Positions 16,078 to 25,126 are shown, counted from the first letter of the stretch. The stretch: 64,000 nt of DNA from an uncultured Verrucomicrobiota bacterium (GCA_949293415.1 CASFDK010000037.1:78306-142305), one strand, 5' to 3'. Program-made: numbers and translations. Notes: generated by a model from the sequence alone, not told the origin.

Positions 16078-16470
16078 ATGCGAAAAAATGTTAAATTATA
16101 TGAAAATAAAATGTTCGCCGAGAGGTTGCGCACCATTATGGGGAAGCGGAACGTCGGGCTCGCGGACATCGCCGCCGCCACGGGCTGCGCCGTAAGCACC
16201 GCGAGCACTTGGCGGCGCGGAAGGGTACCGCGCGACTTCGGCACGATAGAGGACATCGCGCGCTTCCTTTCGGTGGACGCGGCGTATCTTACGGGCGAGC
16301 TGCCCGATTTCCCCTCCGTGTTTTCCAATTCGGCGCGTCCGCCGCGCACGCGTCTGGGCGACGAGATAGAAAGGCACGTCGCCGCGCTCGTGGAAATGAG
16401 CGATGAAAAGCTTTTGCGGCGTCTGAAAACCGAGCTCGAAAAGAATTTTCCACTTGCCGCGAAGTCGTGA
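16078..16470 (+). CDS. XRE-family helix-turn-helix protein
   Basis: Up to 130 residues. Residues of about 12-70 form a Cro/C1-type HTH (MFAERLRTIMGKRNVGLADIAAATGCAVSTASTWRRGRVPRDFGTIEDIARFLSVDAAYLTGE). The C-terminal part (RTRLGDEIERHVAALVEMSDEKLLRRLKTELEKNF) is likely a helical dimerisation segment. The start is uncertain: ATG at 16078 and 16111 are both in frame and neither has a good ribosome binding site. It is probably an autoregulator acting at the palindrome just upstream. I see no toxin partner next to it. Confidence 0.72.
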   Translation: MRKNVKLYENKMFAERLRTIMGKRNVGLADIAAATGCAVSTASTWRRGRVPRDFGTIEDIARFLSVDAAYLTGELPDFPSVFSNSARPPRTRLGDEIERHVAALVEMSDEKLLRRLKTELEKNFPLAAKS

Positions 16471-16654
16471 TTGCGCGCCGCGCATCCCGTTCGGGCGGCG
16501 GTATTATACACGGCGTGTCAAGCCCCTTTTGCGTATCCTATTTTTTCCGATATCTACGGTATCGCGTCCGCGCGGCGGAAACCGCGGGGGGCGGGGCGAA
16601 AAAAACGCAAAAAAAATGTTGCCCCGTCCGTCGGTCTGCGGTTTCATTCGAATT

Positions 16655-17320
16655 ATGGCATCCGATAAAACAGCGGCTCCGTATTCCGTCGCCGAAGAGG
16701 TCTGGAACGCCGCCACGCACGGTGTGGGCATTTTGTTCAGCGTGGCGGCACTTGCGGTGCTCGTAACGCTCGCGGCGGTCTACGCGGACTCGTGGGCGAT
16801 TGTTTCGTGCGCGATTTTCGGCGTGTCGATGATGGGCGTGTACACGGCTTCGTCGTTCTACCACGCAATTCCGTTCGAGCGGGCGAAGCGCATTCTGAAG
16901 AAGTTCGACCACATCGCAATCTACTATCTGATTGCCGGCACATACACGCCGTTTCTTCTCGTAAGCCTGCGCGCCCCGTCGCCGGCGACGGCTTGGATTG
17001 TGTTCGGCGTGATTTGGTCGCTTGCGGTTGTCGGCACGGTTATGAAGCTTTTCGCGGACGGCTCGGGTACGAAGTGGTGGTCGATTGGTTTATATCTTTT
17101 GATGGGATGGCTTGTCGTCCTGATTTCGGGCAAGCTGTTTTCTATTGTCCCGCTTGCGGGGATTGTGTTCCTCTGTCTTGGCGGTCTATTCTATACGGGC
17201 GGGGTTGTCTTTTACCTGCGCAAGGGCAGAAAATATTCGCACGCGGTCTGGCACGTCTTTGTGCTGCTAGGCACGATAATGCACTTCTTTGCGGTTCTGT
17301 TTTCCTGCGTTTTTATCTGA
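16655..17320 (+). CDS. Hemolysin III / PAQR-family membrane protein
   Basis: 221 residues from the ATG at 16655, where homology-like sequence begins (YSVAEEVWNAATHGVGILFSVAAL). The upstream extension in the same frame is GC-rich low-complexity sequence and is left out. Seven hydrophobic segments are visible, with the family's conserved features: E-x6-H near the start, SSFYHAI, FDHIAIYYLIAGTYTPF and the C-terminal H-AVWHVFVLLGTIMHFFAV. Its histidines form the metal site in the PAQR fold. The cellular role is unsettled; some relatives are hemolytic when expressed in E. coli. It is the first of three closely spaced plus-strand genes. Confidence 0.9.
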   Translation: MASDKTAAPYSVAEEVWNAATHGVGILFSVAALAVLVTLAAVYADSWAIVSCAIFGVSMMGVYTASSFYHAIPFERAKRILKKFDHIAIYYLIAGTYTPFLLVSLRAPSPATAWIVFGVIWSLAVVGTVMKLFADGSGTKWWSIGLYLLMGWLVVLISGKLFSIVPLAGIVFLCLGGLFYTGGVVFYLRKGRKYSHAVWHVFVLLGTIMHFFAVLFSCVFI

Positions 17321-17323
17321 AAT

Positions 17324-17800
17324 ATGGATTCGTCTAAAAACATAGTCGGAGAACTCGACGATTTGGTGAAGTCCTGGGCGGGTATGCGTCCGTCTTGGGA
17401 TGAGTATTTTATCTGTACGGCAATTCTCATCGCCTCGCGTTCGGCGTGCCACAGGCTCAACGTCGGATGCGTGATTGTAAGCGGCGGCGAGCACAAAAAC
17501 AGGATAATCGCCGCGGGCTACAACGGTTTTCTTGCGGGCGCGCCGCATTCGTCGTGCGTGCGCGACGGACACGAAATCGCCACCGTCCACGCCGAGCAGA
17601 ACGCAGTTGCCGACGCCGCCCGCCGAGGCGTTTCGCTGAGCGGTGCGACGGCGTACATAACACATTTCCCCTGCGTGAACTGCGCGAAGATTCTGGTTTC
17701 GTCGGGCATCAGGGAGGTCAAATACCTGCACGACTACAACAACGACGACATCGTCTACAAGCTCTTCGACGAGTCGGGAGTGTCGATAAGAAAGCTTTAG
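17324..17800 (+). CDS. Deoxycytidylate (dCMP) deaminase family protein
   Basis: 158 residues. The zinc site is complete: HAEQNAV with His89 and catalytic Glu91, and PCVNC with Cys117 and Cys120. RPSWDEYFICTAILIASRS and VGCVIV are typical of ComEB/dCMP deaminase. It would convert dCMP to dUMP for thymidylate synthesis. The gene starts three bases after the hemolysin III stop and is followed three bases on by the YqgE gene, so the three probably form one operon. Confidence 0.92.
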   Translation: MDSSKNIVGELDDLVKSWAGMRPSWDEYFICTAILIASRSACHRLNVGCVIVSGGEHKNRIIAAGYNGFLAGAPHSSCVRDGHEIATVHAEQNAVADAARRGVSLSGATAYITHFPCVNCAKILVSSGIREVKYLHDYNNDDIVYKLFDESGVSIRKL

Positions 17801-17803
17801 GAG

Positions 17804-18352
17804 ATGCAGAGTTCGTACAGCGACTATTCTTGGAGCTTTTTGGTTGCCGCGCCGTCGTTTTCGGGCGCGTTTTTCGAGGAGAGCGTGGTGCTGCTTCTGG
17901 AGGACGGCGAGGATGGTTCTTTCGGCGTGATAATAAACAAGTCGGAGGGGAAAACCCTCGGCGATATAAATCCCGATTTTGCGGGAACTCCGCTCGAGAA
18001 CGTCGAGGTTTTCGACGGAGGTCCGATAGCGAAGGACAGGGTGAGCCTTGCGATTTGCTACGACGACGGCAAGGAGGACGGCGCGTTCTCGTTCGGCATT
18101 ACGCCCGAGAAGACGCTCGAGCTGCTCGGGAAAATTCCCGACGCGAAAATCGCCGCGTTTTCGGGGTATTCGGGGTGGGGCGCGAACCAACTCAAAGCCG
18201 AAATAGCCGAGGGAACTTGGATTGTCTCGAATGCCGACGTTAACGTGATTTTCGAAACGCCAGAGTCGGAGCTTTGGAAAGAGCTTTTGCTGCGCGAATG
18301 TCCGCAATTCGGCGCGCTGGAAGAGCCGAGAAATTCCCCGACGCTTAATTGA
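17804..18352 (+). CDS. YqgE/AlgH-family protein (UPF0301)
   Basis: 182 residues. Family features include FLVAAPSFSG at the N-terminus, SVVLLLEDGEDGSFGVIINKS, VFDGGPI, and GYSGWGANQLKAEIAEGTWIV. The family is cytoplasmic with no firm function; in some species it affects alginate or stress responses. It is the last gene of the hemolysin III / deaminase / YqgE group and converges on mnmE. The 230-base gap to mnmE holds a few short hairpins but no clear terminator for either gene. Confidence 0.9.
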   Translation: MQSSYSDYSWSFLVAAPSFSGAFFEESVVLLLEDGEDGSFGVIINKSEGKTLGDINPDFAGTPLENVEVFDGGPIAKDRVSLAICYDDGKEDGAFSFGITPEKTLELLGKIPDAKIAAFSGYSGWGANQLKAEIAEGTWIVSNADVNVIFETPESELWKELLLRECPQFGALEEPRNSPTLN

Positions 18353-18584
18353 TGAATGAGCGTTTATGATGTACGCCGAAAGAGCGACGTTATCGGGTGG
18401 GGACTTGCGCCCTCGAGTCTCGAAGGCGGATTACACCGGTTTAACGGCTTGCGCGGAGCTTGCGGATAATCCGAAGTTTTCAAGGTAACCGAAATATCGG
18501 GGATTGGCGGTATTCATCAAGAAAACGCCGCGCAATACTGCGCGAGTTTCGTTTTTCCTTCGCGCGTTTATTGCCCTTTTTCCG

Positions 18585-19940
18585 CTACTTGCCGATGCAG
18601 AATTTCGAGAAGATGCGGTCGAGGATTGCTTCGTTGTCGGTCTTGCCGACGATTTCGCCGAGCGCATCGAGTGCCTCGCGCAGGTCGGACGCCGTAAGCT
18701 CGCCAGCGTCGCCGTTTGCTATTTTTTCGCGAGCCGCTTGGAGCGAGACGAGGGCGCGGTTTAGTGCGTCGGCGTGCCGCGCGCTTACGAGGATGTCGTC
18801 GGCGGACGCGCGGATGTGGAATTTTTCGATAATCCTTTCGATTGTTTCGCGCAGTTTTGCGACGCCCTCGTGCGTCGTGCACGAAAGTTCCGCGCATTCG
18901 AAATCGGCGAAACGCTCTCTAAATTGCGCGGTGTCGGCGGCGGGCAGATCGCATTTGTTCAGCACTATTATCGTGTTCTCGGGCGAGAGCGAGTCGGAGA
19001 CTTTTTCGGGCAATTCGGGCATTTTGTCGGACGCGTCGAGCACGAGCAGGCGGATGTCGGAGCGTTCGAATTTGCCCAGTGCCATTTCGATTCCCTTTGC
19101 CTCGATTTCCGAGTCGGTCTCGCGAAGACCCGCGGTATCGACGATGTTGACGGCGTATTTTCCCGCGAGGATTTTCTCCACGATGAAGTCGCGCGTAGTG
19201 CCCGCCGCGGGGCTTACGATTGCGCGCTCGTCGCCCACAAGCGCGTTGAGCAGCGACGACTTTCCCGCGTTCGGCGCGCCCGCTATGACCGCGTTTATTC
19301 CTTCGTGTACGAGTGCCGAATACTTCGAGGTTTCGACGAGCCGCTGCATTTGCGCGGTCAGGTCGTCGGCGGTGCGTTCGAGGGCGGTCTTGTCCTCTTC
19401 GGGAAGGTCGTCTTCGGGGAAGTCTATGTAGGCTTCGACAAGGGCGCACATATCCATCAGTCTGTCGGAAAAGCGCGCGATGCGTCTGCCGAGTTCGCCC
19501 GCCAGCTGTTTCTGCGCGGCCTCGAGCGAGCTTGCGCTTCGCGCACCTATGACGAGAGCGACGGCCTCCGCCTGCGAGAGGTCGAGCTTGTCGTTGAGGA
19601 AGGCTCGTCGGGTAAATTCGCCCGCCTGCGCGGGGCGTGCGCCGCGGGCGATGAGGTCGTCGATGATTTTCCTTGCGATGTACGGGTTGCCGTGGCAGGA
19701 GATTTCGAGCATATCTTCGCCCGTGTAGGATGCGGGCGACTTGTAGAGCGTGAAGACCGCTTCGTCGAGCGCATTGCCGCCGATGTCTTTGTACGTGCCG
19801 AAGTTCGCGCGTCGCGCAACGATGTCGGAAACGCCGAAAGCCTGCATTGCCAGCCTTCGGCATTCGCCGCCGCTAAGGCGCACGAGCGCGATTGCCGATT
19901 CCCCCGTCGGCGTGGAAAGTGCGGTTATTGTGTCGTTCAT
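18585..19940 (-). CDS. mnmE: tRNA modification GTPase MnmE (TrmE)
   Basis: 451 residues from the ATG at 19940, which overlaps the stop of the upstream small gene (ATGA). The N-terminal tetrahydrofolate-binding domain begins NDTITALSTPTGESAIALVRLSG. The inserted G domain has GAPNAGKS (221-228), the switch GTTRD (247-251), DTAGLRETDSE (268-278) and NKCD. The C-terminus ends in the invariant CIGK (448-451). With MnmG it makes the 5-carboxymethylaminomethyl group of wobble uridine 34. It is the third gene of a DUF192 / small membrane protein / mnmE operon. Confidence 0.96.
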   Translation of the reverse strand: MNDTITALSTPTGESAIALVRLSGGECRRLAMQAFGVSDIVARRANFGTYKDIGGNALDEAVFTLYKSPASYTGEDMLEISCHGNPYIARKIIDDLIARGARPAQAGEFTRRAFLNDKLDLSQAEAVALVIGARSASSLEAAQKQLAGELGRRIARFSDRLMDMCALVEAYIDFPEDDLPEEDKTALERTADDLTAQMQRLVETSKYSALVHEGINAVIAGAPNAGKSSLLNALVGDERAIVSPAAGTTRDFIVEKILAGKYAVNIVDTAGLRETDSEIEAKGIEMALGKFERSDIRLLVLDASDKMPELPEKVSDSLSPENTIIVLNKCDLPAADTAQFRERFADFECAELSCTTHEGVAKLRETIERIIEKFHIRASADDILVSARHADALNRALVSLQAAREKIANGDAGELTASDLREALDALGEIVGKTDNEAILDRIFSKFCIGK

Positions 19941-20197
19941 TTTCTTTCGCAGATTTTTTTGATTGCAACGCCCGCGACGGCGACCGCGCAGAATGTTATT
20001 CCGCCGACGGACAGCGCGTCGATTCTCGATTTGAGTTCGGTTGCGCCCGTGTTTGCTGCGGGGTCGATTTTCTGTTTTTTCTGCCAGTCGGTCATTTGCG
20101 ATTCGTTGTATTCGTACGCCGCAAAAGTCGCGCCCGCGCCCGCAAGAGCCGCTACGGTAAAGAGCAGAAGTTTTTGTCTGCGCGTGTATTTTTTCAT
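19937..20197 (-). CDS. Small membrane protein of unknown function
   Basis: 86 residues, with start and stop codons overlapping both neighbours by ATGA, which strongly supports it as real. Two hydrophobic segments flank a polar middle: about 9-27 (KLLLFTVAALAGAGATFAA) and 64-79 (GGITFCAVAVAGVAIK). The C-terminus KKICERK is basic. It is probably an inner-membrane hairpin with both ends in the cytoplasm. No known family comes to mind. Confidence 0.7.
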   Translation of the reverse strand: MKKYTRRQKLLLFTVAALAGAGATFAAYEYNESQMTDWQKKQKIDPAANTGATELKSRIDALSVGGITFCAVAVAGVAIKKICERK

Positions 20198-20682
20198 TTT
20201 GCGCCGCGCGCCTTAAGGGCTTTTTCGAGTTTCGAAAGGTCGAGCTTTGCCGAAACGCCGACGCGGTTTTTCGCAAACCATCCCGCATTCGCCTCTATGC
20301 AATACGCGATGTCGGCGCGCGACGATTTCACCGAATCGAGATTCTGCGGATAAAGTTTTTTGACTTCCGTAAGCGTACCCGATGCGTCCACAAAACCGAT
20401 GTCGAGCGGTATCAGCGTGTTTTTCATCCAGAACGATGCCCGCTGCGGTGCGGCGTAGACGAAAATCATTGCATCGTTTTCTCCGAGCGATTCCCTGAAC
20501 ATAAGTCCGCGCATTTTTTCGGCATCGGAGACCGCCAGTTGCGCCCTGAACGGAACGCCGCCGATTTCCATGCCGAAATATGTATCGGGCGAAACGGCGG
20601 CGGACGGCGCGGGAGATTCCGAACACGCCGCGAGGGCGGACAAAACGGCGAACGGGAAAAATACTTTCAACATCTTAGACAT
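20194..20682 (-). CDS. DUF192-family lipoprotein
   Basis: 162 residues. The lipobox LAAC (17-20) predicts a lipoprotein with Cys20 as the lipidated residue. The DUF192 core follows: FRAQLAVSDAEKMRGLMFRESLGENDAMIFVY, FWMKNTLIPLDIGFVDASGTL and IAYCIEANAGWFAKNRVGVSAKL. The family is common in envelopes and has no established function. It is the first gene of the operon leading to mnmE and is divergent from the M24 peptidase gene 47 bases away. Confidence 0.88.
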   Translation of the reverse strand: MSKMLKVFFPFAVLSALAACSESPAPSAAVSPDTYFGMEIGGVPFRAQLAVSDAEKMRGLMFRESLGENDAMIFVYAAPQRASFWMKNTLIPLDIGFVDASGTLTEVKKLYPQNLDSVKSSRADIAYCIEANAGWFAKNRVGVSAKLDLSKLEKALKARGAK

Positions 20683-20729
20683 CGCCTTTTTAATCTGTAC
20701 AAAGCCGCCGCATCCGCAATACTAAAAAT

Positions 20730-21848
20730 ATGAAAAGAGAGATAGTCTTGAACGGTTCGTGCCAGACGAACGCGGATATGCTTTATTTCACGGGCGCGCC
20801 CATTCCCGACCCCTTTTACGCGTTCACGCTGCGCGGGAAAAAATGCGCCCTCATCGGCGCGCTCGAGCTCGGAAGGCTTTCGAAACTCGGCGGGCTCGAC
20901 GAAATTTTCGACCTTTCGACCCTCGCTCCCAAGCTCTTTCCCGACCGCCGCGCCGACGACACGCAGGTGCTTGCGGCAATTCTCAAAAAGTCGCGCGTAC
21001 GCGGGCTGATTGTGCCCGCCGAATTTCCGTCGCTATTGCTCGAGCGGCTACGCGGCGAGGGCTTCGACGTGCTCGTTTCCGACCGCCCGCTTTTGCCCGA
21101 GCGCAACGTCAAGAACGCCCGCGAGCTTGCTGAAATCCGCAAGGCGAACGCCGCAGCCGCGAAGGGATTTTCGCGGATTGAATCGGTTTTGCGCGAGTCG
21201 AAAATCGACGGAGGAAAGCTGATTTGGCGCGGAAAAATCCTCACAAGCCAAATGCTCCGTTTCGAGGTGGAATGCGCCGCGCTCGCCGAGGGCGCGGACG
21301 CGATGCACACCATCGTCGCTTCGGGCGACGCTGCGTGCGACCCGCACGAAGTTGGGCGGGGCGCGGTCAAGCCCAATTCGCTCATCGTTGCCGATATCTT
21401 CCCGCGCCTGCGTTCCAGCGGCTATTTCGGCGATATGACGCGTACGTTTCTCAGGGGCGAACCGAGTTCGGCGCAGGAAAGGCTGGTTTCGACGGTCGCC
21501 GCCGCGCAAAGGCTCGCGCTTTCGAAAATCCGCGACGGCGCAAACGGTTCGGACATCCACGCCGCCGTTGACGATTTCTTTGAAGACAACGGCTACTTTA
21601 CCGAATTCAAAAAGGGCGCGTGGCGCGGCTTTTTCCACTCCACGGGGCACGGCGTGGGTTTGGACATCCACGAAAAAATTTCGATATCGCCGCGCAAGTG
21701 CATTTTGCGCGAGGGCAATGTGGTAACCGTCGAACCGGGTTTGTACTACAGGGGCATAGGCGGATGCCGAATAGAGGACACCGTTGTGGTGCGCAAAAAT
21801 CGCGCCGAAAAACTCTCCAAATTCGGCTACGAATGGGTCATAAAATAG
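20730..21848 (+). CDS. M24-family metallopeptidase (Xaa-Pro aminopeptidase-like)
   Basis: 372 residues. A creatinase-like N-terminal domain precedes the pita-bread fold. The five metal ligands can be placed: Asp in VADIFPR, Asp in GDMTRTF, His in HSTGHGVGLDIHE, Glu in VEPGLYY and Glu in RIEDTVVV. It would remove N-terminal residues next to proline in the cytoplasm, since there is no signal peptide. It heads the long plus-strand operon that carries the TonB system and folate genes, with a 35-base gap to the next gene. Confidence 0.9.
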   Translation: MKREIVLNGSCQTNADMLYFTGAPIPDPFYAFTLRGKKCALIGALELGRLSKLGGLDEIFDLSTLAPKLFPDRRADDTQVLAAILKKSRVRGLIVPAEFPSLLLERLRGEGFDVLVSDRPLLPERNVKNARELAEIRKANAAAAKGFSRIESVLRESKIDGGKLIWRGKILTSQMLRFEVECAALAEGADAMHTIVASGDAACDPHEVGRGAVKPNSLIVADIFPRLRSSGYFGDMTRTFLRGEPSSAQERLVSTVAAAQRLALSKIRDGANGSDIHAAVDDFFEDNGYFTEFKKGAWRGFFHSTGHGVGLDIHEKISISPRKCILREGNVVTVEPGLYYRGIGGCRIEDTVVVRKNRAEKLSKFGYEWVIK

Positions 21849-21883
21849 TTGCCAAAAACGGGGTTTATTGCGATACTCGGGAT

Positions 21884-23269
21884 ATGTTTAGGGTTATTTG
21901 TTTTGTCGCCGCGTTCGCGGTTTCGAACGCGCTCTTCGGCGGAAATATCGCGGAGATGTTTGCCGAACGCGCAAAGTGCGCGGTTTCGGTGAAATATTCC
22001 ATCCAGCTCGAGGAAAACCGCCGCCAGATTTCGACGACGGGGATGGCGGCGGATTCGGACGGGCTGATTGTGGTGCCGTCTTCCGAGATTCCGCTCGAGT
22101 TGCGCCACGACGAACTCGCCGACTTCAGGGTTTATGCGTTCGGCGGTGATGTCGACGGGTATCCCGCAAAATATCTCGGTGCGGACGCGCTCTCCGGAAC
22201 GCATTTCCTGAGGATTGAGGGCGGTCTGCCCAAGGTGATGGCTCCGTTTACGAAATTCCGCCGCGCGAAAACTTCGATGGGTCGAAAGGTCTGGGGCGCG
22301 GGACTTTCGAACGAGGCGTTGCTTTTCGAGCCGTACTATATGGAGTCGTATGTGTCGTATGTCGGAAGGCGTCCGATAATGCGGGCGCAGACGGGCGGCG
22401 CGGTGGCGGCGGTGGGCACTCCCGTCTTCGACGAAAACGGAGACTTCGTGGGATGGGCGGACTCCCAAGCTGGTAAAAATATGCTCCTCTATGCGGGTAA
22501 ACTCAACGGCGCGCCGATTACCCTTCTTTCGCCGTTCGAGTCCAATTCTTTTATGTTCCCCGAAGAGCTCGAGGCTATTCTAAAGCGCATTCCGTCCAAT
22601 CCGCAGGGCGACAAATACGGCTGGCTCGGGCTTGTCGGCACGAAAGTGCTCAAGCGCGAGGTTGCAAAAATGATGGGCATTACGGGTAAAAGCGCGTTTC
22701 TGGTCAGCGAGATTGTCAAAAATTCCGCGGCCGAAAAGGCGGGGCTGAAAAAGGGCGATATAATCGTTGCAATCGACGGAAGTCCGATTGCCGAAAACAG
22801 CGAGGAGTTTGCCCTTTACGATTTCAAAATGAAGTTCGCGACCAAAAAGGCGGGCGAAAATGTGGTGTTTTCCGTCGTGCGCGGCGCGGACGAACCGAGG
22901 GATTTTCCGCTTGTCGTCGGCGAAAGCCCGAAGACGCACAGACAGGCGAGGACGAAATACTTCAAGAAAATAGGCTTCTCCGTGCGGGACTGCTTGGTGG
23001 ACGACGCATTCGCCCGCAAGAACTTTTCGGCGGATTTGGACGCGGCGGTAGTCAAATACGTAAAGCCGAACAGTCCCGCGGCTTCGGCGATGCCGTCGGC
23101 GTTGGCGGCGGGCGACCTCATCAAGGAGGTAAATTCAAAGCCCGTGAAATCCTACCAAAACGCGGTCGACGAAATTTCGAAGCTTGCCGATGGCGGAAAG
23201 ACGGGGGAAATCGTCATTCTCGCCGAAGATTTAAAGGAAACAAAGGTTGTCCGAATAAAACTCGACTGA
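21884..23269 (+). CDS. Exported HtrA-like protein with two PDZ domains and no catalytic serine
   Basis: 461 residues from the ATG at 21884, with a signal peptide at 1-18 (FRVICFVAAFAVSNALFGG). The first half reads as a trypsin-like beta-barrel, but the place where HtrA has GNSGGP is TGGAVAAVGTPVFDENGDFVGW, with no serine, and no catalytic His is evident. Two PDZ domains follow, near 240-335 (GWLGLVGT ... AEKAGLKKGDIIVAIDGSPI) and 370-455 (AASAMPSALAAGDLIKEVNSKPV). It is probably a periplasmic pseudoprotease that binds peptides. Its TGATG junction with the next gene places it in the TonB operon. An adaptor or quality-control role is inferred. Confidence 0.75.
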   Translation: MFRVICFVAAFAVSNALFGGNIAEMFAERAKCAVSVKYSIQLEENRRQISTTGMAADSDGLIVVPSSEIPLELRHDELADFRVYAFGGDVDGYPAKYLGADALSGTHFLRIEGGLPKVMAPFTKFRRAKTSMGRKVWGAGLSNEALLFEPYYMESYVSYVGRRPIMRAQTGGAVAAVGTPVFDENGDFVGWADSQAGKNMLLYAGKLNGAPITLLSPFESNSFMFPEELEAILKRIPSNPQGDKYGWLGLVGTKVLKREVAKMMGITGKSAFLVSEIVKNSAAEKAGLKKGDIIVAIDGSPIAENSEEFALYDFKMKFATKKAGENVVFSVVRGADEPRDFPLVVGESPKTHRQARTKYFKKIGFSVRDCLVDDAFARKNFSADLDAAVVKYVKPNSPAASAMPSALAAGDLIKEVNSKPVKSYQNAVDEISKLADGGKTGEIVILAEDLKETKVVRIKLD

Positions 23270-23871
23270 TGAAAAAGTTTTCCGCAGTTTTCTGTATGTG
23301 CGCCGTTTCGTGCGCCGTCTGCGCCCAACCGTCGTCGGGCGCGTTTTCCGCCGACGATTCGGTTCTGCGAGAGGCAACGCGCGTATACGCCGCGACAGCC
23401 GCAATGAAATCGGCGTTCGCGGCTGAACGCGCAAGACTCGCCGATTTGGAAAAATCGTACGCGGCTTTGGTCGAGTCGAAGCGTGCGCGGCTTGCGGAAA
23501 TCAAACGGGCGAATGAAAAACGCCTTTCCGACAGCCGCGCGGTTTCCGCAAAAATAGAACGCGACGAACGCGCGCTTGCGGAGCTTTCCGCGTTTTTGGA
23601 CTCGTTCTTTTCCGAAATGGCGTCGGATTCGCGTGTGCGGTCGCTTCTCGAAAGGAGCGGCGTTTCCTTCGGCGGATTTTCGGAAAGGACCGTGCCCGAG
23701 AAATTCCGCGCGCTTTGCAGTGCGCTGACTTTTCTCTCGTCGGAGGACGCAAAGGTATCGCGCGGAAACGGCGTTGTGTCGTCGGGCATTTTCGTGTCGG
23801 CTTCGGGCAAAGATTCGGGCGGAGTTCCGCTTCTGAAGGTACAGCGGAAGGGCGGCGGAAATGAAAAATAG
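23269..23871 (+). CDS. Periplasmic coiled-coil protein of the TonB system (DUF3450-like)
   Basis: 200 residues with a signal peptide (1-19, ending CAVCAQ). Residues 30-115 are a long charged helix (SAFAAERARLADLEKSYAALVESKRARLAEIKRANEKRL) typical of a coiled coil, and the C-terminal part is globular. Position rather than motif identifies it. In TtpC-type TonB clusters a DUF3450 coiled-coil protein precedes the large ExbB homologue, exactly as here. Start overlaps the previous stop (TGATG) and the 3' end overlaps the next gene by 11 bases. Confidence 0.65.
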   Translation: MKKFSAVFCMCAVSCAVCAQPSSGAFSADDSVLREATRVYAATAAMKSAFAAERARLADLEKSYAALVESKRARLAEIKRANEKRLSDSRAVSAKIERDERALAELSAFLDSFFSEMASDSRVRSLLERSGVSFGGFSERTVPEKFRALCSALTFLSSEDAKVSRGNGVVSSGIFVSASGKDSGGVPLLKVQRKGGGNEK

Positions 23872-25126
23872 AATTGCCTGTTGTGCCGTTTTTCTCGCGT
23901 GCACGTTAGGATGCGCCGCAGCGTATGCGCAGTCGGATTGGGCAAGGGCGGAGCTTCTGAACGCCCGCGCGGAAAGTACAAGGGCGGCCGCCGAAATCTC
24001 GGCTGAACGCGGACGCGCCGTGCGGCGCATAGCCGCACTTGCGGCTGAGTCGGCAAAATTGGACGCGGAAATAGCGCGGGAAAACTCCGTCTTCGACGGC
24101 TCGAAAACCCTCGCCGATAAATCGGCGTTCTACGATTCGGTCGCAAACACGCTTGCCGCCGACGTTTCGACGTATTGCGACGCTTCGCTGCCGTCCCGCG
24201 CGGTTTCCATCGCAAATGCGGCGGAGTATGCAAAGGCGGGGATTTCGAAACTGCGCGGCGGCGTTTTCGACCCGCTCGCGATGTCCGATTGCACGGTTCG
24301 CAGGGCGGGGCGCAATTCCGAAATTGCGGGGCGGCAATTCCGCGTCGGGGCTTGCCGTTACTTTGTCGGCGGCGGAACTGCGGGATTTTTGTCGGACGGC
24401 GGCGTTTTGTACGGCGAGCGTTTCGCGCCGCAGATTCTCGATTTTGCGGAGGGGCGTTCCGATTTTCTGCCCTTCGATTTTTCGGGCGGCTCGCTTTACG
24501 ACGAGTCTATAACCTCGCGCACGTTCGCCGAAGATATGCGGCGCGGCGGCATTTGGATGTTGCCGATTGTATTTTTCGGCGCGGTTTCGCTGTTGGCGGC
24601 GGTCGTCAAGATTTTTTCGTTTATGCGCATGAGGCGGCCTCCCGCAAATGCGGCGGAAAAGATTGCGGCGTTGCTCGAAAAGGGCGGCGAGTCCGCCGCG
24701 CTGAAGTTCGCGTCGGAGTGTCGAAGCCCGTACTGCGGCTTGCTTGCGGCTCTCGCACGTTCGCGCGGCGCGGACGCTTCGGCGTTCGACGAAATTGCAA
24801 ACGGTGCCGTTTTGTCGGCGGAGGGACGGCTTTTTTCAGGCTTGTCGGTGCTTTCGGTTACGGCGGCGGTCGCGCCGCTTTTCGGTCTGCTCGGCACCGT
24901 TACGGGCATAATAAAAACGTTTTCCGATTTGGCTGAGCGGGGGGCCGAACGCGCGCAGTTCATCAGCGCGGGCATAGGCGAGGCGTTGATTACAACCGAG
25001 TATGGGCTGATTGTGGCGATTCCCGCATTCGTGCTACACGCGGTGCTTTCACGCAGGGCGCGCGGTGTCGTTGCCGATATGGAAAAAATCGCGGCGGACT
25101 TTGCCGCGGCGGACAAAAAACGCTAA
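23861..25126 (+). CDS. TtpC-like large MotA/TolQ/ExbB-family proton channel
   Basis: 421 residues. Signal peptide 1-23, then a periplasmic coiled-coil and globular extension (25-225), and a C-terminal MotA/TolQ/ExbB channel with hydrophobic segments near 228-248, 325-350 and 380-402. The hallmark GLLGTVTGIIKTF and ALITTEYGLIVAIPAFV are present. It matches TtpC of Vibrio TonB2 systems, which joins ExbB/ExbD to TonB. It probably passes proton motive force to TonB in the inner membrane. Its stop overlaps the exbB start (TAATG). Confidence 0.82.
   Translation: MKNRIACCAVFLACTLGCAAAYAQSDWARAELLNARAESTRAAAEISAERGRAVRRIAALAAESAKLDAEIARENSVFDGSKTLADKSAFYDSVANTLAADVSTYCDASLPSRAVSIANAAEYAKAGISKLRGGVFDPLAMSDCTVRRAGRNSEIAGRQFRVGACRYFVGGGTAGFLSDGGVLYGERFAPQILDFAEGRSDFLPFDFSGGSLYDESITSRTFAEDMRRGGIWMLPIVFFGAVSLLAAVVKIFSFMRMRRPPANAAEKIAALLEKGGESAALKFASECRSPYCGLLAALARSRGADASAFDEIANGAVLSAEGRLFSGLSVLSVTAAVAPLFGLLGTVTGIIKTFSDLAERGAERAQFISAGIGEALITTEYGLIVAIPAFVLHAVLSRRARGVVADMEKIAADFAAADKKR

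Noticed and set aside
16454..16654. N-terminal extension of the hemolysin III frame
   Set aside because: GC-rich, Arg-rich low-complexity sequence overlapping the XRE gene. The membrane protein begins at 16655.
18390..18460. tRNA-like look of the stretch with GGGCGCAAGTCCC on the minus strand
   Set aside because: No cloverleaf can be drawn: acceptor and anticodon stems are missing. Left as intergenic sequence.
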